Positions 34,007-41,664 of a stretch of DNA of 54,268 nt are shown in pieces. Source of the DNA: VGBV01 sp963813725 (GTDB lineage Bacteria > Actinomycetota > Thermoleophilia > Solirubrobacterales > 70-9). Below the pieces are notes generated by a model that was not told the origin of the DNA, made no database searches, and was given only the letters and a program-made list of their open reading frames with translations. The stretch is from assembly GCA_963813725.1 (NCBI GenBank), contig CAWFAI010000012.1, positions 1-54,268 of the forward strand, written 5' to 3'. A program made the translations under genes and the position numbers. Numbering within the stretch: the first letter of the stretch is position 1; each line of letters opens with the position of its first letter.

Positions 34007-35004
34007 TGGCGCCAGAGGCCCAGACCGAGCCCATCGCCACGCGCCACGCTTACGGCGCCGCGCTGGTGGACCTGGGCGAGGCCCATGAGGACGTCGTCGC
34101 GCTGGACGCCGACCTCGCGGTCTCCACCCAGTCGATGAAGTTCGGCAAGCAGTTCCCGGACCGCTTCTTCAACGTCGGCGCCGCCGAGGCCAACATGATG
34201 TCGATCTCGTGCGGGCTCGCCGCCACCGGCAAGGTCCCCTACGCCTCGACCTTCGCGATCTTCGCGACCTCCCGCTCATACGACCAGGTCCGCCTCGGCA
34301 TCGCCCACAACGAGCTCCGCGTCCGCATCGGCGCCTCGCACGGCGGTGTTTCGCTGGGGGAGGACGGCGCCAGCCACCAGATGATCGAGGACATCGCCCT
34401 GATGCGGGCGATGCCGAAGATGCAGGTGGTCGTGCCGGCCGACTACAACCAGGCCTACCGCGCGGTCATCGACTCCTACGACCGCGAGGGTCCGATGTAC
34501 ATGCGCTTCGGCCGTCCCGCCACACCCATCGTCTATGACGAGATCCCGGAGTCGATGGGCAAGGGCCTCGACGTCCTGCGCCAAGGCCACGACATCTCCA
34601 TCTTCGCCTGCGGCCACATGGTCTGGCGCGCGCTCGACGCCGCCGAGTCCCTGGAGCGCGAGGACGGGGTCGAGGCCGAGGTCGTGAACGTCTCCATCCT
34701 CAAGCCGATCGACTCCGAGGGCGTGCTCGACTCCCTTGCCAAGACCGGCGTCGCCGTCACCGCCGAGGAGCACCGCGTGGTCGGCGGACTCGCCGACGCC
34801 GTCCGCGGGGTCGCGGCAGAGCAGCACCCGGTGCCCGTCTTCGCCCTGGGGATGGGGGACGAGTTCGGCGTCTCTGGCACCGCCGAGGCCTGCATGGAGC
34901 ATTTCGGCCTCACCGCCAACGGCATCGCCGACCTCGCCCGCGAGGCTTTGCTGAAGAAGCCGATGGTGAGCCACCCGCCGATCCACGGGACCGGCTTGAA
35001 GTAG
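34006..35004 (+). CDS. Transketolase C-terminal subunit
   Basis: The pyrimidine-binding and C-terminal domains of split transketolase, 332 residues from ATG 34006 ('MAPEAQTEPIATRHAYG'). Motifs include 'VVALDADLAVSTQSM', 'FFNVGAAEANMMSISCGLAATG' with the catalytic-type Glu, 'YASTFAIFATSRSYDQVR', 'GASHGGVSLGEDGASHQMIEDIALMRAMP' and the C-terminal 'TAEEHRVVGGLADAV'. It pairs with the upstream subunit to interconvert pentose-phosphate and glycolytic sugars. The two reading frames coincide, so the upstream frameshift makes one continuous 642-codon frame that should not be taken as a natural fusion without checking. Confidence 0.93.
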   Translation: MAPEAQTEPIATRHAYGAALVDLGEAHEDVVALDADLAVSTQSMKFGKQFPDRFFNVGAAEANMMSISCGLAATGKVPYASTFAIFATSRSYDQVRLGIAHNELRVRIGASHGGVSLGEDGASHQMIEDIALMRAMPKMQVVVPADYNQAYRAVIDSYDREGPMYMRFGRPATPIVYDEIPESMGKGLDVLRQGHDISIFACGHMVWRALDAAESLEREDGVEAEVVNVSILKPIDSEGVLDSLAKTGVAVTAEEHRVVGGLADAVRGVAAEQHPVPVFALGMGDEFGVSGTAEACMEHFGLTANGIADLAREALLKKPMVSHPPIHGTGLK

Positions 35005-35019
35005 CGGGGTTTCCCCCGC
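35004..35019 (+). terminator. GC hairpin after transketolase
   Basis: A 6-bp perfect stem, gcgggg with ccccgc, and a 4-base loop begin at the stop codon. No T run follows, so if it ends transcription it is of the actinobacterial hairpin-only kind. Confidence 0.45.
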
Positions 35020-35043
35020 GCATCTGGCGGGAATCACCGCCCG

Positions 35044-36093
35044 GTGTCGCGGCTGAGGCGCGCTGACTGCTCGGACCCTGGGTTCACCCGCCGCCGGCGG
35101 GGGAAGGGCTTCGAGTACCTGCGCCCCGACGGCACGCGCCTCCGCGACCGGAAAGCGCTGGAGCGGATCCGCGAGCTCGCGATCCCGCCCGCCTGGAGGG
35201 ACGTCTGGATCTGCGACGACCCCTTCGGGCACATTCAGGCGACCGGGATGGACGCGCGCGGGCGCAAGCAGTACCGCTATCACGACAAATGGCGCGAGCG
35301 CCGCGACCGCGAGAAGTTCGAGTCGATGATCGAGTTCGGTCGGGCGCTGCCGAGACTGCGCAGGCAGGTGGACGAGGACCTGGGGCGGAGGGGCTACGGT
35401 CGCGAGCGGGTGCTGGCCTGCGCCGTGCGGCTGCTCGACCGCGGCTTCTTCCGGATCGGCTCGGAGGGCTATGCCGAGGAGAACCAGACCTACGGCATCG
35501 CCACGATGCGCCGCCGCCACGTGGACGTGACCGGCGACACCGTCACGTTCGACTTTGAGGCCAAGGGCGGCAAGCGCCGCGTGCAGACGCTCGTGGACCC
35601 CGGCCTCGCGAAGCTGATCCGCGCCCTGGACAGCCGCGAGGGCGGCGGCCGCGAGCTGCTGGCCTTCAAGTCCAAGGGCGAGTGGCGCGACGTGCGCTCC
35701 GACGACATCAACGCGTACGTGCGCGAGGCCAGCGGCGGCGAGTTCTCGGCCAAGGACTTCCGCACCTGGAACGGCACGGTGCTCGCGGCGGTCGCCCTGG
35801 CCGCCTACGCGCGCGAGCGAGACGTCGAGACGAAGGCCGCCCGAACCAGAGCGAAGAACCTCGCGATCAAGCAGGTCGCGCGCTTCCTGGGCAACACGCC
35901 GGCGGTCTGCCGCGCCTCATACATAGACCCGCGCGTCCTCGACCGCTTCGACGGTGGCCTCACCATCGGCGGTGTCTTCGACCGCCTCCCCGACGACCCC
36001 AGCGAGTGGCCCGAGGTCCAGGGCCCGATCGAGAACGCCGTCCTTGACCTGCTCGAGCGCCGCGAGTCCTCGGCGGCCCTGGAGAGGGTCTAG
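35044..36093 (+). CDS. Bacterial topoisomerase IB
   Basis: A poxvirus-type topoisomerase that relaxes supercoils by a 3'-phosphotyrosine link. The 349 residues from GTG 35044 show the N-terminal 'GFEYLRPDGTRLRD' and 'IPPAWRDVWIC', then 'IQATGMDARGRKQYRYHDKWRERRD', 'RIGSEGYAEENQTYGIATMRRRHV', 'DFRTWNGTVLAA' and the nucleophile Tyr293 in 'RASYIDPRV'. The catalytic Arg, Lys and His/Asn positions fit the family. It stands alone between transketolase and ftsE; the 154 bases to ftsE hold no other feature I can name. Confidence 0.93.
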   Translation: MSRLRRADCSDPGFTRRRRGKGFEYLRPDGTRLRDRKALERIRELAIPPAWRDVWICDDPFGHIQATGMDARGRKQYRYHDKWRERRDREKFESMIEFGRALPRLRRQVDEDLGRRGYGRERVLACAVRLLDRGFFRIGSEGYAEENQTYGIATMRRRHVDVTGDTVTFDFEAKGGKRRVQTLVDPGLAKLIRALDSREGGGRELLAFKSKGEWRDVRSDDINAYVREASGGEFSAKDFRTWNGTVLAAVALAAYARERDVETKAARTRAKNLAIKQVARFLGNTPAVCRASYIDPRVLDRFDGGLTIGGVFDRLPDDPSEWPEVQGPIENAVLDLLERRESSAALERV

Positions 36094-36247
36094 CCGGATT
36101 CGCCGCCGGGCACGCTCGGGCGCGATTTTGCGGTACGGCGAAGGACGTTGTCTAACCTGCTCGCCAGTAGGGAGTCGTCGATAGGGCGCTGAGCTTGCAA
36201 GGGGCTTTCGTCTGGCGACACCCGCCTGCATCCCTGAACGCTTCCGC

Positions 36248-37087
36248 ATGGCACGACACCAGACATCCGCACTTCTGCGCGGCCGCGAGCGCGGCCAGCG
36301 ACGTCCCGAGCACCTGACCGAGCAGCGAGCGAAGCCGCCGATCGTCGAGTTGCGCCGGGCCAGCAAGGTCTACCCGGGCGGCCACAGCGCCCTCGAGCGC
36401 GTCAGCCTGCGGGTGGACCGCGGCGAGTTCGTGTTCCTGGTCGGCCCGACCGGCTGCGGCAAGTCGACCCTGATCAAGCTGCTGATCCGCGAGCTGGAGC
36501 CCACCGAGGGCGAGGTGCTGATCGCCGGCCGCGACATCGCGACGCTGGACGCGAAGCGGATCCCCTACCTGCGCCGCCGAATCGGCACCGTCTTCCAGGA
36601 CTTCAAGCTGCTCCCCAGCCGCACCGTCTACGACAACGTGGCCTACGCGCTTCAGGTGATCGGCGCCCCGCGCTCGGAGATCCGCTCGAAGGTGCCGGAC
36701 GCCCTGCGCCTGGTCGGACTGGCCGACAAGACCAGCAGCTTCCCCGACCAGCTCTCGGGCGGTGAGCAGCAGCGCCTGTCGGTGGCGCGCGCCTTCGTCA
36801 ACCACCCGCCGCTGCTGCTGGCCGACGAGCCGACCGGGAACCTCGACCCCGCCACCTCGATCGGGATCATGCAGACGCTCTACCGGATCAACAAGACCGG
36901 CACCACCGTCGTCGTCGTCACCCACGACCGCGAGATGGTGGACAAGATGCGCCGCCGCGTGATCGGCCTGGACGCCGGCCGCGTCGTCCGCGACCAGTCG
37001 GCCGGCATGTACGCCGACGAGGAGTCCACTCGCGAGTTCGCCGCCCGCCTGCGTGATGAGATGGCCATCGAGGACGAGCGCTACTGA
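36248..37087 (+). CDS. ftsE: Cell-division ATP-binding protein FtsE with N-terminal extension
   Basis: FtsE powers FtsX, which transmits signals to wall hydrolases at the septum. The 279 residues from ATG 36248 have Walker A 'VGPTGCGKSTL', Q-loop 'FQDFKLLPSRTVYDN', signature 'LSGGEQQR' and Walker B 'LLLADEPTGNLD'. Ordinary FtsE starts near 'IVELRRASKVYPGG'; here about 30 extra basic residues precede it ('RHQTSALLRGRERGQRRPEHL'), and no in-frame ATG/GTG/TTG lies nearer, so the extension may be real. The stop overlaps the ftsX ATG as TGATG. Confidence 0.95.
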   Translation: MARHQTSALLRGRERGQRRPEHLTEQRAKPPIVELRRASKVYPGGHSALERVSLRVDRGEFVFLVGPTGCGKSTLIKLLIRELEPTEGEVLIAGRDIATLDAKRIPYLRRRIGTVFQDFKLLPSRTVYDNVAYALQVIGAPRSEIRSKVPDALRLVGLADKTSSFPDQLSGGEQQRLSVARAFVNHPPLLLADEPTGNLDPATSIGIMQTLYRINKTGTTVVVVTHDREMVDKMRRRVIGLDAGRVVRDQSAGMYADEESTREFAARLRDEMAIEDERY

Positions 37088-38004
37088 TGAGCCGGTTCTT
37101 CTTCTTCATCCGCGAGGGGTTGCGCGCGCTGCGCCGCAGCGCCGCCCCCGGCGTCGCTTCGATCGTCACGGTCGCGATCACCGTGCTGTTGCTCGGGGTC
37201 CTGATCCCGATCCTGCAGACCACCGACAGCAAGGCCGACGAGGTGCGCGACCAGGTGGGGCTGCGCGTCTTCCTCTACGACGACGCCACCCAGGCCGACA
37301 TCAGCTCGCTGCAGTCCCAGATTCAGAACATGGAGCACGTCGCCTCGGTCGAGTTCGTCTCCAAGGCACAGGCGCTGGAGATCCTGCGGGAGCGCCTGGA
37401 GGAGGACGACAAGGAGGGCCTGACCGAGCAGCTCCCGGGCGCCCGCAATCCGCTGCCGGCCTCGTTCAACATCGAGCCGGACGAGCTCGACAACCTGGAG
37501 TCGATCCGCTCGGCGCTGACGCCTCCCGGCGACAACGGCGAGCCCGAGGCGATCAGCCCGATCATCCAGGAGGTCGTGGACTCCCGCGACGAGGCCAGCT
37601 CGATCCGCTCTGTGACCGGGGCCGTGCGCTGGTTCATGATCATCATCGCCGCGCTGCTCACGGTCGCCTCCCTGCTGCTGGTCGGCAACACGATCCGGCT
37701 CTCCATCTACGCGCGCCGCCGCGAGGTCGAGGTGATGAAGCTGGTCGGCGCGACCAACTGGTTCATCCGCTGGCCGTTCATGGTCGAGGGGCTGGCCTGC
37801 GGCCTGATCGGCGGCGCGATCGCAATCGCTGTGCTCTTCCTTGGCAAGGAGGCGGTCGTGGATCCGCTCGCCAGCAGCATCGACCTGATCGACGGTGAGC
37901 AGACGATCGCCTTCGCGAAGCTCGTGGTGGTGCTGCTGGGCGTCGCCATGGCCGTCTCGGCGATCGGCAGCGGGATCACGTTGCGGCGCTTCCTGCGCGT
38001 CTGA
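37087..38004 (+). CDS. ftsX: Cell-division membrane protein FtsX
   Basis: The permease-like partner of FtsE, 305 residues. One span comes near residues 22-45, followed by an extracellular domain ('VGLRVFLYDDATQADISSLQ', 'PLPASFNIEPDELDNLESI') that in the family engages hydrolase regulators, then three more spans from about 180 onward. The conserved 'ARRREVEVMKLVGATNWFIRWPFMVEG' loop couples to FtsE. Overlap with ftsE implies coordinated synthesis. ctpA follows after 53 bases. Confidence 0.95.
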   Translation: MSRFFFFIREGLRALRRSAAPGVASIVTVAITVLLLGVLIPILQTTDSKADEVRDQVGLRVFLYDDATQADISSLQSQIQNMEHVASVEFVSKAQALEILRERLEEDDKEGLTEQLPGARNPLPASFNIEPDELDNLESIRSALTPPGDNGEPEAISPIIQEVVDSRDEASSIRSVTGAVRWFMIIIAALLTVASLLLVGNTIRLSIYARRREVEVMKLVGATNWFIRWPFMVEGLACGLIGGAIAIAVLFLGKEAVVDPLASSIDLIDGEQTIAFAKLVVVLLGVAMAVSAIGSGITLRRFLRV

Positions 38005-38057
38005 CCTTTCGCTCGTTTGAGCGCCACTTAGGCCCGCTGATCTAGCCTTCCCGCGCT

Positions 38058-39254
38058 GTGTTCACCGACAAGGCCCTGCGGCCATTCCTCGTGGCGATCC
38101 TCGTGATCGCCGCCTTCATCTTCGGCGCCTTCTTCGGCAACCGCTCCGATGACGTCGGCGGCATCGCCCAGGACATCATCGGGGGCAACGAGGCCGAGCT
38201 CACCTCCGAGGCCCTGGACGTGATCGAGGAGACCTACTTCGAGGAGGTAGACGCCGAGGACCTCGAGAACGCCTCGGTGCAGGGGATGGTCGCCGAGCTG
38301 AAGCGCAAGTACAAGGATCGTTTCTCCCACTACTTCGGGCCTGGTGCGTTCGCGCGCTTTCAGGAGTTGACCGAGGGCAGCTTCTCGGGCGTCGGCATGA
38401 GCGTCACGGGCGTCAAGCAGGGCCTGCGCGTAGCCCGTGTCTTCGACGGCTCGCCGGCCAAAGACGCGGGGATTCGCCAGGGCGACATCGTCACCGAGGT
38501 GGACGGCAAGTCGATCGCGGGCGACGACCCGGACCTGGCCACCGCCGAGATCAAGGGCAAGGCCGGCACCGACGTCACCTTGACCGTCGTCGGTCCCTCG
38601 GGCGGGAAGCGCGAGCTCACCCTCACCCGCGAGCAGCTCGCGGTGCCGGTGGTCGAGGGGAGCATGGAGGAGGTGGACGGGACGAAGGTCGCCTACGTGC
38701 AGCTCCTGAGCTTCTCGCGGGGGGCGCACGCGCAGCTGCGCCAGGAGATCGAGCGCCTGGACGAGCAGGGCGCAGAGGGCCTGGTGCTCGACCTCCGCGG
38801 CAACGGCGGAGGCCTTCTCGAGGAGGCGGTCCTGACCTCCAGCATCTTCGTCGAGGACGGGGTGATCGTCTCGACCGAGGGACGCACCTCGCCCAAGGAG
38901 ACCTTCGACGCGGTCGGTGACGCTCTGCCCGAGCGGCCCACGGTCGTGCTCATCAACGGCGATACCGCCTCGGCCTCGGAGATCCTGACCGCGGCCCTGG
39001 CCGACGCCGGTCTGGCCACGGTCGTCGGCGAGAAATCGTTCGGCAAGGGGAGCTTCCAAGAGGTGATCGAGCTGGAGAACGGCGGGGCGCTGGACCTGAC
39101 GGTGGGCGAGTACCTGACGCGCGATGGCGACTCGATCAACAAGATCGGCATCGAGCCCGACGTGCCGGCCCCCGACCGGCCGGCGACCAAGCCGGACGAG
39201 GGGCTGCGCAGGGCATTGGAGACGCTCGGCGCCGAGCTGTCCGGATCGAACTAG
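38058..39254 (+). CDS. ctpA: S41 carboxyl-terminal processing protease with PDZ domain
   Basis: An exported or membrane-anchored serine protease of 398 residues from GTG 38058. An N-terminal hydrophobic anchor ('FLVAILVIAAFIFGAFFG') leads to a helical region, a PDZ domain ('FSGVGMSVTG', 'SPAKDAGIRQGDIVTEVDGKSI'), and the catalytic core with 'VAYVQLLSFS', 'GLVLDLRGNGGGLLEEAV', the Ser region 'INGDTASASEILTAAL' and the Lys region 'GEKSFGKGSFQEV'. Both dyad regions are intact. In other bacteria CtpA follows ftsEX and may tune wall hydrolases. Confidence 0.93.
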   Translation: MFTDKALRPFLVAILVIAAFIFGAFFGNRSDDVGGIAQDIIGGNEAELTSEALDVIEETYFEEVDAEDLENASVQGMVAELKRKYKDRFSHYFGPGAFARFQELTEGSFSGVGMSVTGVKQGLRVARVFDGSPAKDAGIRQGDIVTEVDGKSIAGDDPDLATAEIKGKAGTDVTLTVVGPSGGKRELTLTREQLAVPVVEGSMEEVDGTKVAYVQLLSFSRGAHAQLRQEIERLDEQGAEGLVLDLRGNGGGLLEEAVLTSSIFVEDGVIVSTEGRTSPKETFDAVGDALPERPTVVLINGDTASASEILTAALADAGLATVVGEKSFGKGSFQEVIELENGGALDLTVGEYLTRDGDSINKIGIEPDVPAPDRPATKPDEGLRRALETLGAELSGSN

Positions 39255-39258
39255 CTCC

Positions 39259-41100
39259 ATGACTCCCAGACATGGCGAGGGTGCGCGCCGGCAGGTGATG
39301 CTGGTCTCCAAGCGAGGCCGCTTCCTGGTCGGCGAGCCGGTCTTCGAGCGCGAGGGCAGGGTCGCGCTGGGCGGTGGGCCCAAGGTCGCGCCCGGCAGGA
39401 TGGCCCTGGTGGAGTTCGCGCCCGGCAAGGCGCGCGTGGTCGAGGAGCTGGGCGACCCCGAGCGCGCCGCCGACGTGATCGAGGCGCTGATGCGTGAGCG
39501 CGGGATGGGTCGCGGCTTCCCAGCCGCCGTCGAGGCCGAGGCGCGCGAGTCTGTCCCGGCCGCCGAGGCCCTGGGCGGCGAGCGCCGCGACCTGACGGCG
39601 TTGCCCACGTTCACCATCGACCCCGTCAGCGCCCGCGACTTCGACGACGCCGTCTCGGCCGAGCGCACCGAGGGCGGGGTGCGGCTGTGGATCCACATCG
39701 CCGACGTCGCCGCGCACGTGCGGCCGGGCGGCGCGCTGGAGGCCGAGGCGTTCCGGCGCGCCAACTCGACCTACGTCCCGGGCACGGTCGAACCGATGCT
39801 TCCCCACGTCCTCTCCAGCGACGCCTGCAGCCTGGTCCCCGGCGAGGACCGGCTCGCGGTCACCGCCGAGATCGAGCTCTCCGACGCCGGCGAGCCGCGC
39901 AGCGCCGGCTTCTACCGCAGCCGCATCCGCTCGGACGCTCGCTTGAACTACGGCGAGATAGATGCCGTCTTCGGGGGGCGCAAGCGCGCGCCGGGGCAGG
40001 TATCCGAGCCGATCGAACTGGCCAGGAAGGCGGCCGCCGCGTTGGCCGACCGCCGCTCGGAGGGCGCCCTTCAGGTCTCAAGCGCCGAGCCCGAGTTCCG
40101 ATTCGACGACGGCGAGGTGGTCGGAGCCGAAGCCGTCGAGCAGACCGAGTCCCACCGGCTGATCGAGCAGCTCATGGTGCTGACCAACGAGCGGGTGGCC
40201 GAGCTCACCGACCAGCGGCGCGCCCCGACGCTCTACCGGGTGCACGAGCAGCCCGATCCGGAGCGGATCGAGCGGTTGATCGGGCAGCTGGCGGCGCTCG
40301 AGATCCCGACACCGCCGCTGCCCAAGCAGATCTCCCCCAGCCAGGCGGGCGAGCTGGCCGTCGAGGCCAGCCGCCTGGCCGCAGGCGAGGCTGAGCGCCG
40401 CGGCCATGGTCGCGAGGCGTATACATCGCTGGTGCTGAGATCGATGAAGCAGGCTCACTACAGCCAGACCAACCTGGGGCACGCGGGCCTCGGCAGCCCC
40501 GCCTACGCACACTTCACCTCGCCCATCCGCCGGTTCCCCGACCTGGTCGCCCACAGGGCGCTGCTGGCGCTGGTCGGGGCCGAGGAGGACCCGCCGCGCG
40601 CCGAGCGCATGGCCGAGACGGCGGTGCACTGCTCCGAGCGCGAGCGCGACGCTTCCCAGGCCGAGCGGGCGGGCGACGACGTCTGCGCCGCCTTCCTCCT
40701 GCGGCGCGAGCTGTTCGAGCGGGGCCCCGAGGTGCGCTTCGACGGCGAGGTCTCGGGCCTGGTCGGAGGCGGCGCCTTCGTCCGCTTCGGCGGCGCGCTC
40801 GCCGACGTCTACGAGGGCTTCCTGCCCGCGCGCTTGATCGGCGGCCGCGAGCGCTACGAGCTGGACCCCACCGAGACGATGCTGGTCGGCGCCCGCGACG
40901 GGGCGTCGGTCCGTATGGGGGACCCCGTCAGGGTCAGCGTCGACAGCATCGAGGCGCCACGGGGGCGCGTGGACCTGGTGCCGGCCGAGCGCCCGGGGCA
41001 ATCGACACCGCGCAAGTCCCAGAAGCCGACTACAGGCAAGCCCCAGAAGAAGGGTGGACGGCGCAGAAACGCCGCGCCGCGGAGGGGTCGCGGGCGATGA
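39259..41100 (+). CDS. rnr: RNase R/RNase II family 3'-5' exoribonuclease
   Basis: A processive exonuclease, 613 residues from ATG 39259; the frame is open further upstream but overlaps ctpA. The RNB domain begins 'LTALPTFTIDPVSARDFDDAVS', with the metal aspartates, followed by 'LWIHIADVAAHVRPG', 'NSTYVPGTVEPMLPHVLSSDACSL', and 'HAGLGSPAYAHFTSPIRRFPDL'. A single S1 domain closes it ('GEVSGLVGGGAFVRFGG') before a Lys/Arg-rich tail. The N-terminal cold-shock part is short, so it is smaller than E. coli RNase R. It overlaps smpB by ATGA; RNase R degrades the non-stop mRNAs released by trans-translation, so the pairing is meaningful. Confidence 0.92.
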   Translation: MTPRHGEGARRQVMLVSKRGRFLVGEPVFEREGRVALGGGPKVAPGRMALVEFAPGKARVVEELGDPERAADVIEALMRERGMGRGFPAAVEAEARESVPAAEALGGERRDLTALPTFTIDPVSARDFDDAVSAERTEGGVRLWIHIADVAAHVRPGGALEAEAFRRANSTYVPGTVEPMLPHVLSSDACSLVPGEDRLAVTAEIELSDAGEPRSAGFYRSRIRSDARLNYGEIDAVFGGRKRAPGQVSEPIELARKAAAALADRRSEGALQVSSAEPEFRFDDGEVVGAEAVEQTESHRLIEQLMVLTNERVAELTDQRRAPTLYRVHEQPDPERIERLIGQLAALEIPTPPLPKQISPSQAGELAVEASRLAAGEAERRGHGREAYTSLVLRSMKQAHYSQTNLGHAGLGSPAYAHFTSPIRRFPDLVAHRALLALVGAEEDPPRAERMAETAVHCSERERDASQAERAGDDVCAAFLLRRELFERGPEVRFDGEVSGLVGGGAFVRFGGALADVYEGFLPARLIGGRERYELDPTETMLVGARDGASVRMGDPVRVSVDSIEAPRGRVDLVPAERPGQSTPRKSQKPTTGKPQKKGGRRRNAAPRRGRGR

Positions 41101-41582
41101 GCAAGAAGCCCGAGAAGACGAAGCGGGCCGAGGGCGGCGACGTCGCCACCAACCGCCGCGCGCGCCACAAGTTTCAGCTGCTGGAGAAGATGGAGGCGGG
41201 CATCGAGCTGCGAGGCAGCGAGGTGAAGTCGCTGCGCGACGGCAAGGCCTCGATCAACGAGGCTTACGCGGTGATCGAGAAGGGCGAGCTGTGGCTTCGG
41301 GGCGCGCACATCCCCCCGTACCTGCCGGCGAGCGCAGAGAATCATGATCCCGACCGGGCCCGCAAGCTGCTGCTGCACCGCCGCGAGATCGAGAGGCTGA
41401 TCGGCAAGACGGCCGAACGGGGCCTGACGCTGGTCCCCACCCGGATCTACTTCAAGGGGCCGCGGGCGAAGGTCGAGGTGGCGCTCGCCAAGGGCAAGGA
41501 GGGCCGCGACCGCCGCCGCGAGATCCAGGACCGCGACCAGCGCCGCGAGGTCGAACGGGACTACAAGCAGCGTCTCTCCTGA
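41097..41582 (+). CDS. smpB: SmpB, tmRNA-binding protein
   Basis: SmpB carries tmRNA into stalled ribosomes. The 161 residues show 'ATNRRARHKFQLLEKMEAGIELRGSEVKSLRDGKASINEAY', 'ELWLRGAHIPPY', 'HDPDRARKLLLHRREIERL', 'LTLVPTRIYFKGPRAKVEVALAKGKEGRDRR' and a basic C-terminal tail that senses the empty mRNA channel. All are standard. ATG 41097 overlaps the rnr stop. The tmRNA gene itself lies 4.4 kb downstream, past the coiled-coil and M50 genes. Confidence 0.97.
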   Translation: MSKKPEKTKRAEGGDVATNRRARHKFQLLEKMEAGIELRGSEVKSLRDGKASINEAYAVIEKGELWLRGAHIPPYLPASAENHDPDRARKLLLHRREIERLIGKTAERGLTLVPTRIYFKGPRAKVEVALAKGKEGRDRRREIQDRDQRREVERDYKQRLS

Positions 41583-41664
41583 TCGCCGGCTGGACGCGTA
41601 TGGCAATAACCGCCCAGATTCGGCTCAGTGATCAATCCGGCAAGCGCGAAGAAGCCCGGAGCGT

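Noticed and set aside
33076..35004. Natural single-chain transketolase fusion
   Set aside because: The linker is frameshifted nonsense and the intended stop/start overlap is visible in the other frame.
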